A DNA stretch of 64,000 nt from Vreelandella sulfidaeris (GTDB lineage: Bacteria > Pseudomonadota > Gammaproteobacteria > Pseudomonadales > Halomonadaceae), in contig AP019514.1 in the NCBI GenBank assembly GCA_007182875.1, positions 3,782,001 through 3,846,000 on the forward strand, given 5' to 3'. This document shows, one piece after another, positions 44,633 to 55,836 of this stretch. The stretch's first letter is position 1. Every line of letters begins with the position of its first letter. The notes under the pieces were generated by a model. It was not told the DNA's origin, did no database searches, and saw only the letters and a program-made list of their open reading frames with translations. Position numbers and translations under genes: made by a program.

Positions 44633-46070
44633 CTAATCGATCAGAGGCAACAGCGTATTCAAACTATCTCGGGCATCACCGTAGAACATGCGCGTGTTCT
44701 CTTTGAAGAACAGCGGGTTCTCGATACCCGAGTAGCCGGTGCCCTGGCCGCGTTTACTGACAAACACCTGCTTGGCCTCCCAAACCTTCAACACCGGCAT
44801 GCCGGCGATGGGGCTATTGGGGTCTTCCTCGGCCGCGGGGTTTACGATGTCGTTGGAGCCGATCACGATCACCACGTCGGTGGTGGCGAAATCATCATTG
44901 ATCTCGTCCATCTCCAACACGATGTCGTAAGGCACTTTGGCTTCCGCCAGTAGTACGTTCATGTGCCCTGGCAGACGCCCGGCCACCGGGTGAATGCCAA
45001 AGCGCACCGTCTTACCCGCTGCACGCAGCTTGCGTACCAAGTCACTGACTGCCGTTTGCGCCTGGGCCACCGCCATGCCGTAACCCGGCACGATGATGAC
45101 GCTGTCGGCATCGTTCAGCGCGCTGGCCACGCCACCGGCATCAATCGCCACCTGCTCGCCTTCAATCTCTGCCGCGGGCCCTTGGCTGCCACCAAAGCCG
45201 CCCAAAATGACGTTGATAAAGTTACGGTTCATTGCCTTACACATGATGTGAGAGAATCGCACCCGATGAGCCCACCAGCGCGCCGGTGACAATCAATAGA
45301 TCGTTGGAGAGCGTGAAGCCAATAGCGGCGGCTGCCCAGCCGGAGTAACTGTTCAGCATCGAAACCACCACGGGCATATCGGCACCGCCAATGCCCATGA
45401 TCAGGTGATAACCGATAAAGAATGCCAGAGCCGCCAGCACGATCAGCGTCCAGAAGCCGGCCCCGTTGATGTACAAAATCGCCAACAGCAGTGACAGCAC
45501 CGCCGCCCCGCGTTAAGCATATGCCCACCGGGCAGTTGGCGTGGCTTACCATCGACCTTACCGGCCAGCTTGCCAAAGGCGACCACCGAGCCAGTGAACG
45601 TTACCGCACCGATGAAGATACCCAATACCACTTCAATCTGCAGGAACATCAGTTCATCAGGGGCTTTGGTAGCCACCAGCGCAGCAAAGGCGGAAAACTG
45701 ATCTAACGACGCCTCGGCGGCCCGCGCGGCCATGACTCGGCGACGCTCTAAATCAGCGCTCCAAGCCACAAACACCGCCGCTAAACCCTAAAACTATGTA
45801 GCGCCGCCACTAGCTGGGGCATTTCAGTCATTTCGACCTTGCCCGCCACGTAGGCACCAATACCCGCCCCAATCAGCATCATCGGGATCAGCCACCAGTA
45901 GCCGCCAATACCTGGACCAAGCGCAGTAAAGAACACCGCTATTGCCATGCCCACGATGCCGTACCACACGGCTCGCTTGGCTTTTCCTGGTTGCTCAGAC
46001 CGCCCAGCGACAGAATAAACAGCACGCTCGCCGCGATAGCCGCGGCAGATACGAATCCTTGCTCTAACAT
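44633..46070 (-). CDS. pntB: NAD(P) transhydrogenase, beta subunit
   Basis: Membrane subunit with the NADP(H)-binding domain III of the proton-pumping transhydrogenase. About 479 residues. The start at 46070 reads [20 protein letters not shown]. The membrane half has [20 protein letters not shown] and [20 protein letters not shown]. Domain III has [60 protein letters not shown] and [20 protein letters not shown], the diagnostic NADP-site motifs. Junctions lie near 45985, 45783, 45510 and 45240. The start overlaps the pntA end by seven bases, so the two subunits are made together. Confidence 0.92.
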
Positions 46071-47660
46071 ATCGTCTCTCCGCCGCTTAGGATTTTTTGG
46101 AACATGGCCAGCATCCGGCGTGTCACCAGGAAGCCACCCACGATATTGATTGATGCGATAAGTACTGAGATTGCCGCCAGCACGCTAACCACAATGCTGC
46201 CGGAGCCAATCTGCAGAATCGCCCCCAAGATTATGATGCCTGAAATTGCATTGGTGACCGCCATTAGCGGTGTATGCAACGAGTGACTCACTTTCCAAAT
46301 CACCTGGAAGCCGATAAAGCAGGCCAGCACAAACACAATAAAGTGCTGCATAAACGACGCTGGCGCCACTTGACCCAATAGCAGCATCAATACGCCACCG
46401 ACAGCTAACAGGCCCACCTGGCGCGTGGTCTGTGCTTTAAAGTTGGCCAGCTCAGTGGCCTTTTTCTCTTCTGGCGTCGGCTCTTTCTCTTTTTCTTCGG
46501 TTTTGATGCGCCAATCGCTTTTACTTTGGGCGGCGGCGGCGGGAAGGTAATTTCGCTCTGGTGAGTCACCGTGGCGCCACGAATCACGTCGTCATCCATA
46601 TTATGATTGATCACGCCCTCTTTCTCGGGCGTCAGGTCAGTCAGCATATGGCGGATATTGGTGGCGTAAAGCAACGATGACTGCGTTGCCATGCGTGAGG
46701 GGGAAATCGGTGTAGCCGATCACCACGACGCCGTTATCCGAGACCACGCGCTCATCGGGCTTGGTGAGATCGCAGTTGCCTCCCTTCTCAGCGGCAAGGT
46801 CAATAATTACCGAGCCCGGCTTCATGGCTGCGACCATGTCTTCAAGCCACAGCTTGGGCGCGGGACGGCCTGGAATCAGTGCCGTGGTGATCACAATATC
46901 TACATCCGGCGCCTGCTCGCGGAAACACTCAAGCTGCTTCTCGCGGAACTCAGGGCTCGAGGGCGAGGCATAGCCACCGCTTTCAGATCCATCCTGGCTA
47001 TCCTCGAAATCGAGGAACAGGAACTCGGCGCCCATTGACTCGATCTGCTCGGAGACCTCGGGGCGTACGTCAAAAGCGCGTACAACAGCGCCCAAACTAG
47101 TGGCGGTACCGATGGCCGCCAATCCCGCTACGCCTGCGCCAATCACCAGCACTTTGGCGGGGGCACTTTACCCGCCGCGGTTACCTGGCCGGTAAAGAAA
47201 CGCCCGAAATTATTGCCCGCCTCAATTACTGCGCGGTAGCCGGCAATATTGGCCATCGAGGAGAGCGCGTCCATCTTCTGGGCCCGGGAGATACGCGGGA
47301 CCATATCCATGGCAATAACAGTAGCGCCCTGGGCCTTACACTTCTCCAGCAGCGCTTCGTTTTGCGCTGGCCAGAAAAAAAGAGATCAGTGTTTGACCTT
47401 CGCGCAGCCGCTCTGCTTCTTGCTCGGAGGGCTCGCGGACTTTAATGACCACCTCAGCGTCGCGCCAGAGCGCATCAGCCCTTCCACCACGGTAACGCCC
47501 GCATCACGATAAGTGTCGTCATTAAAGCCCGCCGCTAGGCCGGCACCTGTTTCTACCAAACACTCATGGCCTAACTTTTGGATCTGCTTAGCGCTCTCAG
47601 GGGGTTAACGCAACGCGCGCCTCCCCCTTGAGCACTCTCCTTCGGAGCGCCTATCTTCAT
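46064..47660 (-). CDS. pntA: NAD(P) transhydrogenase, alpha subunit
   Basis: Alpha subunit with the NAD(H)-binding domain I and part of the membrane domain, about 530 residues, fused as in E. coli. It starts [10 protein letters not shown] at 47660 with a [20 protein letters not shown] stretch across frames. Domain I has [60 protein letters not shown] and [20 protein letters not shown]. The last third is membrane: [20 protein letters not shown] and [20 protein letters not shown]. Six or more junctions, near 47610, 47470, 47375, 47165, 46685 and 46500, make it one of the most broken genes here. The linker around 46500 is rich in Pro and Lys. Confidence 0.9.
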
Positions 47661-47798
47661 TCTTATTCTCTCCTTATCTCACTATTCCAGCGTCCTACCA
47701 AAGCGTTAAGCGCTGGCCGTTTAAGGGCGTAAAACCTCTCACCTTTTAGCAGTCTAGGATCTTACGGTGTGCCTGCCTGATACTATTCAACCTTTGAT

Positions 47799-48790
47799 TC
47801 AACTGGGTTGTATAACGACAACATAAGTTAGTTTGTGTAGTGCCATCACTATGGATGGCTCCTCTCTTTGAGAATTAAACACTGTAGCAAATTCAGTCAG
47901 CACCTCATAAAGCCACGCATTAGCAGGCTCATTGGCATATAGACCATGCTGAATCAGTGTCATGTTTAGCGCCGGTAACTCCTTGGGCGGCTCTACCAAA
48001 CGCACCGGTAGCATAGCGACGAACCGTTCAGCCATTTGGCGTGGAAGCGTCATGATCGCTTCTGTTAACGCCACTACCTGCGCTGCAGCGATGTAGTTAA
48101 GATTTTTAGAGATCACCCGGCGGGTTAAGCCATGCCGGACTAAGCAACTATCGATATTACTGGGCAATAGACCGCTGATATCGGCCAGTTCCACATGGAG
48201 CTCTTGAGAAAACTGAGCAATATCCAGTGTATTGCCTACTCGATTATTATGATTCGCCGCTAGGCAGACTAACTCTTCATCCATCCAAGGCGTCTGAATA
48301 ACGCCGCTGGGTAGCGTACGTTGACTGTCCAGCCCTACCACCATATCCACATGGCGTTGCTCTAGCCCCTCGCTCAGCACATCGGGGTGATGAGTTCAAT
48401 GGAAAAACTTGATCCCCGGTGCATAGGCCAGTAGCTGACTGAGAAAGGTCGGGTACATGACCTCTTCAAAATAATCCGTGGTCGCCAACGTAAAACGCCG
48501 CTTACTTTTGGCCGGTACAAACACCGCTGGCGGTGCTAGGCCTTCCGTAGCAGTGCTAACGCCTGCTGTACCACAGGCTGCAGCGCCTGCGCCCGGAGGG
48601 TTGGCTGCATGCCATTTTCGGTACGGATAAACAGCGGATCTTCCAGTGCTTCACGCAGGCGTTTCAACGCATGGCTCAGGGCTGGCTGGCTTAAGTGCAG
48701 CTTTTCTGCCGCGCGAGTGACATGGCGCTCACGCATTAGCGCCTCAAATACCAATAGCAGGTTTAGGTCAAAATGGCGTAATGAGCGCAT
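47799..48790 (-). CDS. LysR-family transcriptional regulator
   Basis: About 330 residues. The winged helix spans residues ~1-65: RHFDLNLLLVFEALMRERHV, TRAAEKLHLSQPALSHALKR, LREALEDPLFIRTENGMQPT. The effector domain resumes as RRFTLATTDYFEEVMYPTFL, then VDMVVGLDSQ. Junctions lie near 48535 and 48390. It resembles the NodD/PcpR-like group that starts with a DLNLL block. It is divergent from the agmatinase gene, with a LysR-type dyad between, so local control of polyamine or agmatine use is plausible. Confidence 0.82.
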
Positions 48791-48799
48791 AAATACTCG

Positions 48800-48818
48800 T
48801 CATTCATAATACGAATGA
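48800..48818. promoter_or_regulatory. LysR-type dyad between the regulator and agmatinase gene
   Basis: Inverted repeat TCATTC-ATAATAC-GAATGA, which contains the T-N11-A spacing of LysR boxes. It is next to the regulator start and about 95 bases before the proposed agmatinase start. Another ATTCAT half-site follows near 48832. Confidence 0.5.
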
Positions 48819-48911
48819 TTCAATTCTAAACATTCATTTAATTTATCACCAATTATTCCTTATTGTTTGCGCCAATCAGCGATTACCCGATACGTAAGGA
48901 GAAATACGACG

Positions 48912-49834
48912 GTGACCCACCCACTAACTCAAACGATGCCCAGCCTTTATGGCGATGTGATTTCTACTTTCATGGGCGTGAGAAAGCAACGGATCCCAAG
49001 GCAACCGACGCCGACGTTGTGGTGAGTGGCGTTCCCTTTGACCTAGCGTGTTCTGGCCGTTCGGGCACCCGCATGGGCCCAAATGCCATTCGCCAAAGTA
49101 CCGCGCATTTAATCTGGGAAGGCAAGCGCTGGCCCTGGAACTTCGCGCTAGAAGAGCGCCTTAAGGTGTGCGATGCAGGCAACGTTGATTACGCATACGG
49201 CGAACCGGAAAGTTTGATCGATAATTTGGAAAATCACGCTCACCGCTGGCTAAGCGCAGGCAAAAATGCTGACGCTGGGGGCGACCACTACATTAGCCTG
49301 CCGCTGCTGCGCGCTCACGCCCGCGTTCACGGCCCGTTGGCGTTGATCCATTTTGATGCACACACTGACACCTACGAGCACGGCACGCGCTTCGACCACG
49401 GCACCATGTTCTACCATGCCCTCAAAGAGGGTTTGTTAGTGCCAGAACACTCGCTGCAAATTGGTATTCGCACCAGCTACGACCGCGACAACCACCCTTA
49501 CGAGGTACTGGATGCGGACTGGGTTAACGACCATGGCCCTGCCGCCGTCCTGGAGCGTATTCGTGCCAAGGTGGGTCACCACCCGGCCTATATTAGCCTG
49601 GATATCGATGGCCTCGACCCAGCCTATGCCCCTGGCACCGGCACACCGGTGTGCGGCGGAATGTCCACCGATCTAATGTTGAAAGTGATGCGCGGCATGG
49701 TTGGCATGGAATTGGTCGGTATGGATCTGGTGGAAGTGAACCCTGCCTATGATCACGGCGACATCACGTCGCTTGCCGCCGCGACGCTGGGTTTAGAGTT
49801 CTTATATACCCTGGCGGCATCTAAGCGCGTTTGA
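48912..49834 (+). CDS. speB: Agmatinase (ureohydrolase family)
   Basis: Mn2+ enzyme that cleaves agmatine to putrescine and urea, about 308 residues. Metal-binding motifs are GGDHYISLPLLRAHARVHG, ALIHFDAHTDTYEHG and YISLDIDGLDPAYAPGTGTP. GVPFDLACSGRSGTRMGPNA is the family's N-terminal block. I propose GTG 48912 as start: AAGGAG lies ten bases upstream, and the frame reads MTHPLTQTMPSLYGDVISTF, then MGVRKATDPKATDAD after one added A near 48982. A longer in-frame start (TTG 48863) reads unlike the family. The stretch before GGDH reads KNADA where relatives have a hydrophobic LxLG-type strand. That may be a further compensated error. Confidence 0.88.
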
Positions 49835-49893
49835 GGACTTAGCCCCGCCATCTCTTGCCTTGAGGGCATTGAGAAGGCGGGGGCAAAAACAGG

Positions 49894-51167
49894 CTACCCT
49901 TGAGAGGCCGCCAGCGCTTGATCAATATCCGCCAGCAGATCGTCGATATGTTCAATGCCTATCGACAGACGCGCCATATCCGGCGTAACGCCAGCCGCTT
50001 TTAGTTCGTCTGCGTTCAGTTGACGGTTGCGTGGTAGAGGCGGGAATGGAAGAGCAGCTCTTGGCATCACCGATATTCACCAGCCGCAGAATCAGCGCTA
50101 ATGCATCGTAGAACCGTTCACCAGCGGCCTGCCCACCTTCAATACCAAAGCTAAGAATTCCCGAGGCATGGCCCTGCATATAGTGCTGCGCCAGCGCATG
50201 ATCGGGATGACTTTCCAAGCCTGCGTAATGCACCCAGGTGACTAACGGATGGTTTTCCAGATGCTTGGCAACGGCTAAGGCGTTGGCGCAGATACGCTCG
50301 ATGCGCAGTGACAACGTTTCCAACCCCTGTAGAAGGTTCCAAGCCGCTTGGGCAGAGAGCGCCGCTCCCATGTTGCGTAGCGGCACTACGCGGGCACGGG
50401 CAATAAATGCCGCATCACCCACATCGCGGGTATAGCTCACACCGTGGTACGAAACGTCAGGCTCGTTAAGCAGCGGGAAACGATTGGCATGCTCAGCCCA
50501 GGGAAAGGTGCCCGAATCAACAATCACACCACCCACCGTGGTGCCGTGGCCACCGATATACTTCGTGGCAGAGTGAACGACAATATCCGCGCCGTGCTCA
50601 ATCGGCCGACATAAGAACGGCGTTGCCGTAGTGTTATCGACAATCACCGGCACCCCATGACGATGCGCCGCGTCGGCCAGCTTTGTTAGGTCGACCACTC
50701 CCCGAGGGGTTACCAATACTTTCGCAGAAAACCGCTTTGGTACGCTCATCAATCAGCGCTTCAATGCCGTCAATATCGTCTTTATCGGCAAAACGTACCT
50801 GGATGCCTTGGCGTGGCAAGGTATGCGCAAACAGATTGTAGGTACCGCCATATAGCTCACTAATCGAGACAATATTATCGCCCGCTTCGGCAATGGTCTG
50901 GATCGCATAGGTAATCGCCGCCATGCCAGAGGCCACCGCCAACCCGGCGATCCCGCCTTCCAGTGCGGCTACCCGCTGCTCCAACACAGCACAAGTGGGG
51001 TTCATAATGCGCGAGTAAATGTTTCCTTCCACTTTAAGATCAAACAGATCCGCCGCATGCTGCGCATTATCGAAGGAAAACGACGTGGTTTGGTGAATCG
51101 GCACCGCCACAGCGTTTTGTGAATCAGGCGAATAGCCATGGTGAAGAGCTATGGTTTCTGGCTTCAT
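49894..51167 (-). CDS. metY: O-acetylhomoserine aminocarboxypropyltransferase/sulfhydrylase
   Basis: PLP enzyme of the Cys/Met-metabolism family that makes homocysteine from O-acetylhomoserine and sulfide. About 425 residues. Motifs are [80 protein letters not shown] and the PLP Lys in [20 protein letters not shown]. The C-terminal part has [10 protein letters not shown], then after the junction near 50010 [19 protein letters not shown]. Another junction lies near 50720. I use M at 51167 ([11 protein letters not shown]), since the upstream extension is unlike the family. No methionine riboswitch is apparent in the 226 bases before it. Confidence 0.9.
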
Positions 51168-51340
51168 GAGAACGGCTCGCTGTCTTGTTATTAAGGGTCG
51201 CAATTAATCCTAAACAAGCGCCGCACGGAAGGCCAACTATCGTTCGTCCTACGAGGCCAAACACGTTTACCAATCCACCCACTGTGCGCCACGGCGACGA
51301 CCACCGCGAGAGCCAAGGTGAGCACCAGCTGTTCGCGCCG

Positions 51341-51367
51341 GGGCTCCAGGCCGATGGCTTGGAGCCC
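51341..51367 (-). terminator. Hairpin after the Nramp gene
   Basis: Perfect eight-base stem GGGCTCCA / TGGAGCCC with an 11-base loop, 27 bases after the Nramp stop on the minus strand. There is no T-run, so terminator function is uncertain. Confidence 0.45.
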
Positions 51368-51393
51368 TTATGCTTTTAAACAATTTGCCGCAC

Positions 51394-52856
51394 TTAATCG
51401 CCAAACATCCCAAACATATTCAACAAGTGAGAGAATGGCGAAGCCGAAATAAAGAGCCCGGCAAGCCCCATGATCACCGTCGCGGCAATGCCTGGACGCA
51501 GGCTACTTGGCAACCGTGATCGATTCACATAGAGTGCAGTCAGCGCGATAAACGGCGTGTGGGCGGCGGCGATGATACCCGAGACCGACATTACCTGGAC
51601 GGGATCACTGAACAGCATCAGAATGATCACCGGCACCAACCCGGTCACCGTAATGATGTATAGACGCTTAAGCCAGCGACGTTCAAACAGCGGCCAGGGT
51701 AACTTTCGATCAAGGGCGTCCAGGCTCTTAAGCAAAGCACCGGCGCCCTGATCGTTGCGCTGACTTCGAGTAAGTATCAGGGTCATATCAGCGAAACTAC
51801 GCCCCAACCATCTTGATTTGCCAGGATACTGCCACCTAGAGCAATCACAATGGCCGTCAACAGCAGATACCTGCCGAACTCGCCCCATACGTCCGAAAAA
51901 TGCTAGTCAAATCGACCGCCACTTCTGGCCCCTCGGGCATGATCCCCTCGGGGGCAAGTAGCTCGGCGCCCAGTACCAAAAACGAGAAAATCACTACTAG
52001 ACCGCCCACTACCCCAGCGCGGCAGTTTTCGTCATCACCCGTATCCACCCTTGCGCGTTAGCAAGGCGGGTGTCCATCGCCTCGCTCTCCGTACCCTGAA
52101 GCTCGTTGCGCGATGCTTCCGGCACTTCATCGTCGGGTTCACGCCCTTGCAAACCACCGCCAAAACCGCGGGTGGCGGTCCAGTAGCCGAACCAAACAAT
52201 GCCCATGGAGCCAGCAAGTATCGTACCCACCCATGGCAGGACCACATACAGGTCCAGGTTATCCGGCACCCCAGGCATCAAACCTTGGGCTACCTTCTGC
52301 GGAGCCGGAAAGACAATGGCCGCCGTGACAATGGCCATGACCATCAGAGCCAACGCCATTAATCGGCTAAAGGACTCGATCAGAGAATAACGACCTGTGG
52401 CGGTGAAAAGCGTAGAAAAAACCACCATCCCGATGGCGTAGAGCGTATTAGATCCAGGAAGGAATTCGCCCAACGCACTACCCACTACGGCGGCTAGCCC
52501 GGCGATGCCTATCCCCGCGGCAAGCAGCTGAGGTACAAAATCACCCAAACCGCCCAGTCCCGCGGCCCTCCCAGGCTGTGCATGCCCTCCAGCATGGTGT
52601 GCCCGCTGACGATTGAATAGCGCGCCATTTCACGAATCATGACCCACATAAACAGCACTACGACGAGCAGGATCCAGAGCAGCTGGTATTCGTAGGCAGA
52701 CGCTACGCGTGGGGTAAAGAGTATCGACCCCGTACCTACGGCAGAAAGCATCCACAGCAGGCCGGGACCATACCATTTAAAACGACCGCGACCTTGAGGG
52801 GGTGAAGGCACCTTGTCACGAAAATGCGTTTCTAGCTCATGGTTCGTCCTTGCCAC
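51394..52856 (-). CDS. Nramp-family divalent metal transporter
   Basis: Inner-membrane transporter of about 488 residues. The N-terminal motif WYGPGLLWMLSAVGTGSILF resembles the Nramp GPG start, and MARYSIVSGHTMLEGMHSLG the following helix. In the last third, MSVSGIIAAAHTPFIALTAL and YVNRSRLPSSLRPGIAATVI are preserved. This looks like the divergent Nramp-related branch rather than classic MntH: the DPGN metal motif of helix 1 is replaced by SAVGTGSI. The metal is therefore uncertain. A charged loop (EPDDEVPEASRNELQGTESE) interrupts the middle. Junctions lie near 52560, 52025, 51900 and 51790. AGGAGG precedes the start. Confidence 0.75.
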
Positions 52857-53007
52857 GTTACCTCCTTATTTAAGCCAGTAGGGACTAACCAAGGTAGCAG
52901 ACAATAAGCATTCTTTTGGAACGAGGCACCACTAGGCAGGGTGTTCAGCGGCTTAGAGCGACCAGACTTGTAAGCATTGCCCAGCAGAGGGTTAATTTAC
53001 GATGCTT

Positions 53008-54107
53008 TTATACTGATGCCATAGCGTCGCGGCCACTGAAAGCGTGGACGTTAAACTCACCGGGAGCAGCGCGCTGGGAACCCAGCGTCTCCAGGGCATG
53101 GCTCATATCTGACCGGCCAGCTTCCCACCGTTCAGCTAGGGAGGGGCGCGAGAAATCGAAGGCTCGCATCTCGGTATCGTGCGGCACACCAGCGTGGCTA
53201 AGCATGAGCAGCGTGATCGCTTTCTCGGCTTTGCTCCCTCCGCCAAGGCTGATGCCAAGGCGGGGTCGTTGCTGTTCCGGCACTTGGCTACCTAGTAGCC
53301 GCAGTTGGCGGCGCAATTCATGGCGTTGACGAAAGTGCTGCAATGCTCTCCAACTCTGGCTCGAAAGGAGCAGTTCCAATTGCCGGTCCATCGACTGCCC
53401 AACGGTCCTAAACTCGGGGCCAAGGCGCCGGAATAGATCTATTGCAATGCATAGCCGTTCGTCCGACGTCGGCTCATCCAAAGCAGCTTCGAGTGGAAGA
53501 TTCGAGGTCATGCCCCGTCCACCACTAATCGACCATCGACCCGGGTCGGCGGAAAAAGGGGATAAATCCACAGCTCGCCAGCAAATGGTCAATCGTGATG
53601 GGCGACTTGGCACTGTCAAAACGTATCTCCTCACCGCTATTCGCATCCACGGCGATGATCACCAGCCTTATCTCGCCGTTGTTCAATCGCTTAAAGTCGA
53701 CCAGCCGTTTTAAGCGTTCACGCAAGGGAGCGAGATCGTAGAGACCGGCATCTGAGGGCATTCCCGGAAACATCGATAGGAAGCCTGGAAACCGTACGCG
53801 ATAGAAAGCAGGACTCCCAAGTAGCAGGCTTTGTAGCGCACGCCTGCGCTACCGTTCCAGGTTGTAGACCAAGCAGGCCTAAACGTCCAGGCACCATCTT
53901 GGGCAGCAGTCTCCCAAAACTGCGAAGAACACTGATACGTTTCTCAGGTGGGTTACCAGCAATCAGGGCCGCATTGACCGCACCGGCAGAGACAGCGAAA
54001 ACCTGATCAGGGTGAAAACCTCGTTCATGTATCGTCTCATAAGCGCCGCCTTGGTAAGCGCCGAGAGCATTCCTCCGGCCAGGGATGAGAATGTTTTGCT
54101 CAGCCAT
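53008..54107 (-). CDS. Patatin-like phospholipase with DUF3734
   Basis: Serine hydrolase of about 367 residues. Oxyanion-hole block ALGAYQGGAYE near residue 15, nucleophile Ser in FAVSAGAVNAALIAGNPPEK (GxSxG variant VSAGA) and catalytic Asp in SISGGRGMTSNLPLEAAL region, where the family has a DGG/DGA-type motif. The C-terminal part, rich in Arg and Gln (RQRHELRRQLRLLG), fits the DUF3734 tail seen in proteins linked to PHB or lipid turnover. The N-terminus is disturbed by two compensating indels near 54075-54085 (the repaired frame reads LAGGNALGAYQGG). Further junctions lie near 53850, 53780 and 53555. Substrate and role are unknown. Confidence 0.75.
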
Positions 54108-54195
54108 GCGCTCTCCTTATCCACCCGCACCTTCTCCCCCTGCCGTAAGGCAAAACCCGGTTTATTGATTCAAAACACCATCGTATTTTTCATAA

Positions 54196-54974
54196 TCAAA
54201 ACCGGTAGCTCTTCGGCATCCCCTCTCTGGAGTAAGGGAAGTAGATAGTGAGAGTCACCAGGGCGCCAGCCTTCGCTATAACCATAAAGGGATACGCACG
54301 AGGACCGCCTTTTCCATTTTCGACATTCGAGGGGTTAATAATAATAGCCTGCATAATACCCTCGATTGAAAACAGCGCATCGGTAATATATCCAAACCCT
54401 TTGCCTCCCTTCAGGCTGGCATAATCATCAAGAATGTCCGATATCTTCCATGTTCGCGGCCCTGTCGCAACATCCTCTTCTATCGTGCTAACACGCTCCA
54501 TTTCCTGTTTATAAATGTAGGCCTCATTGATCGTTACATTGGTAAAAGGTCGTATTCTTCCACGTTATCTTGTTGAACGGGGGCTTGAATGCCATCTTCA
54601 ACAAATTCGACCTCATCCCAAGGGATAGCAACATGTCGATCACCGCTGTCCCACATCCCTCCTATTTCAGCTATAACAGCTACCACTTGGTTCTCTTGAT
54701 CAAGAACGATATTTTCCATTTCTCCTATTTCATTTTCTTGAGGAGAAAACACTTTTGCTTCTAATAGTTGCTCGGCGCGAAATCCACCCTGTTCGTACAG
54801 CGCACTATAATTCCATTCATCAAGGGACCGAAGCTCTTGAGCTTCGCTTAAATTAGTTTGATCAGCCTGTGTATTGGCCTGTATCTCTTCGTCTGACGCA
54901 TGGCTTTGCATAGATATTAAAGAAGTGATCATGAATATTGTTGTGAGAGGCAATATATTATGGTGCAGTCTCAT
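54196..54974 (-). CDS. PRC-barrel domain protein, paralogue 2
   Basis: Exported protein of about 260 residues with a signal peptide (LTTIFMITSLISMQSHA). The PRC-barrel segment reads GFRAEQLLEAKVFSPQENEI, then GEMENIVLDQENQVVAVIAE and DRHVAIPWDEVEFVEDGIQA. A second barrel-like segment follows the junction (DILDDYASLKGGKGFGYITD, ALFSIEGIMQAIIINPSN). One T missing from a TTTT run near 54543 shifts the frame: repaired, it reads YDLFTNVTINEAY, parallel to YGLFASDEYI in paralogue 1. The start at 54974 has AAGAGGGAAG upstream. It is about 55% similar by eye to the gene just upstream. Function unknown; PRC barrels mediate binding to RNA or membranes in other proteins. Confidence 0.78.
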
Positions 54975-55099
54975 TTTACTTCCCTCTTTTAACTCTCCAT
55001 ACTTAAGGCCGGTTTCTTTATTGCATTCTGCGTAGTAGCAGCACATGCGTTAAGAAACCGGCCTAAAAGAATAGCGATAATCGCTAAAGCACTTAACGA

Positions 55100-55836
55100 T
55101 TAGTCGTCTAATAATCCGTCATACCTGTCGTAGTCGAAGTCATCCATTTCGCCTACTTCATCTTCACCGTATTGCAAGTAGTAAGAGGTTTGGCCTGGAT
55201 CCCAGCCATAGCCATACCCATAGTAGGGGTAACCATACGGTCCAGCACCATAACTATTATCTGGCTCTACAATGATGGCTTGTACCTCACCCTCGCGTGA
55301 GAAGAGGATATTATCCACATAACCATAACCAACGCCTTCCCCGACCGTTGCATAGTCATTAAGCACGTCAGTGAGCTTCCAAACCCCGAACCGGTTTCAA
55401 CGTCATCATCTACTTGTTGGGTCCGGCTGAGGTCATTTTGGGTAATATATTCATCAGAAGCGAAAAGCCCATAATCCTCGGCGTTTTCTTCTGTTACAGG
55501 TACCCTAACGCCATCTTCATGTATCTCAACTTCATCCCAAGGAACCAAGACATGCGTATCGCCAATATCCCAGAAACCACCTACCTGGGCGATAATAGCG
55601 GCAATCTTATTGTCTTGGGTAACTAATACGTTTTCGACGCTACCGATTTCTTCTTCGTCCTCACCAAAGACTTCGGCATCCATTAAATTGTCAGCTCTTA
55701 TACCGCCCTGTTCATAGACCTCCTCATAATCCCAATCACTTAAAGGACGTATCTCCTCTTGGGCCTGAGCTTGCAACGCGGCAGCAGTAGCAGTAAGCGC
55801 TAATGTAGTAACACAAACATTCCGTTTGATTGACAT
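55100..55836 (-). CDS. PRC-barrel domain protein, paralogue 1
   Basis: Exported, strongly acidic protein of about 246 residues. The signal peptide covers residues 1-26 (VTTLALTATAAALQAQA). First PRC barrel: GIRADNLMDAEVFGEDEEEI, GSVENVLVTQDNKIAAIIAQ, THVLVPWDEVEIHEDGVRVP. Second: VLNDYATVGEGVGYGYVDNI, LFSREGEVQAIIVEPDNS. A Tyr/Gly-rich stretch (GAGPYGYPYYGYGYGWDPGQ) and an acidic tail (DEVGEMDDFDYDRYDGLLDD) close the protein; acidic character suits a halophile. One junction lies near 55390. The start at 55836 has CGGGAGA upstream. Two paralogues in tandem suggest duplication. Function unknown. Confidence 0.8.

Noticed and set aside
48863-48911. TTG 48863 as start of the agmatinase
   Set aside because: It has no ribosome binding site, and the encoded first 35 residues are unlike the family. 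GTG 48912 has AAGGAG at good spacing and a family-like N-terminus after one-base repair.
51185-51379. Plus-strand ORF of 64 codons between metY and the Nramp gene
   Set aside because: No family resemblance, no convincing ribosome site, and it contains the hairpin after the Nramp gene.
51168-51393. SAM or methionine riboswitch upstream of metY
   Set aside because: I could not find a convincing aptamer arrangement. The one strong hairpin (51341-51367) is better placed as the end of the Nramp transcript.
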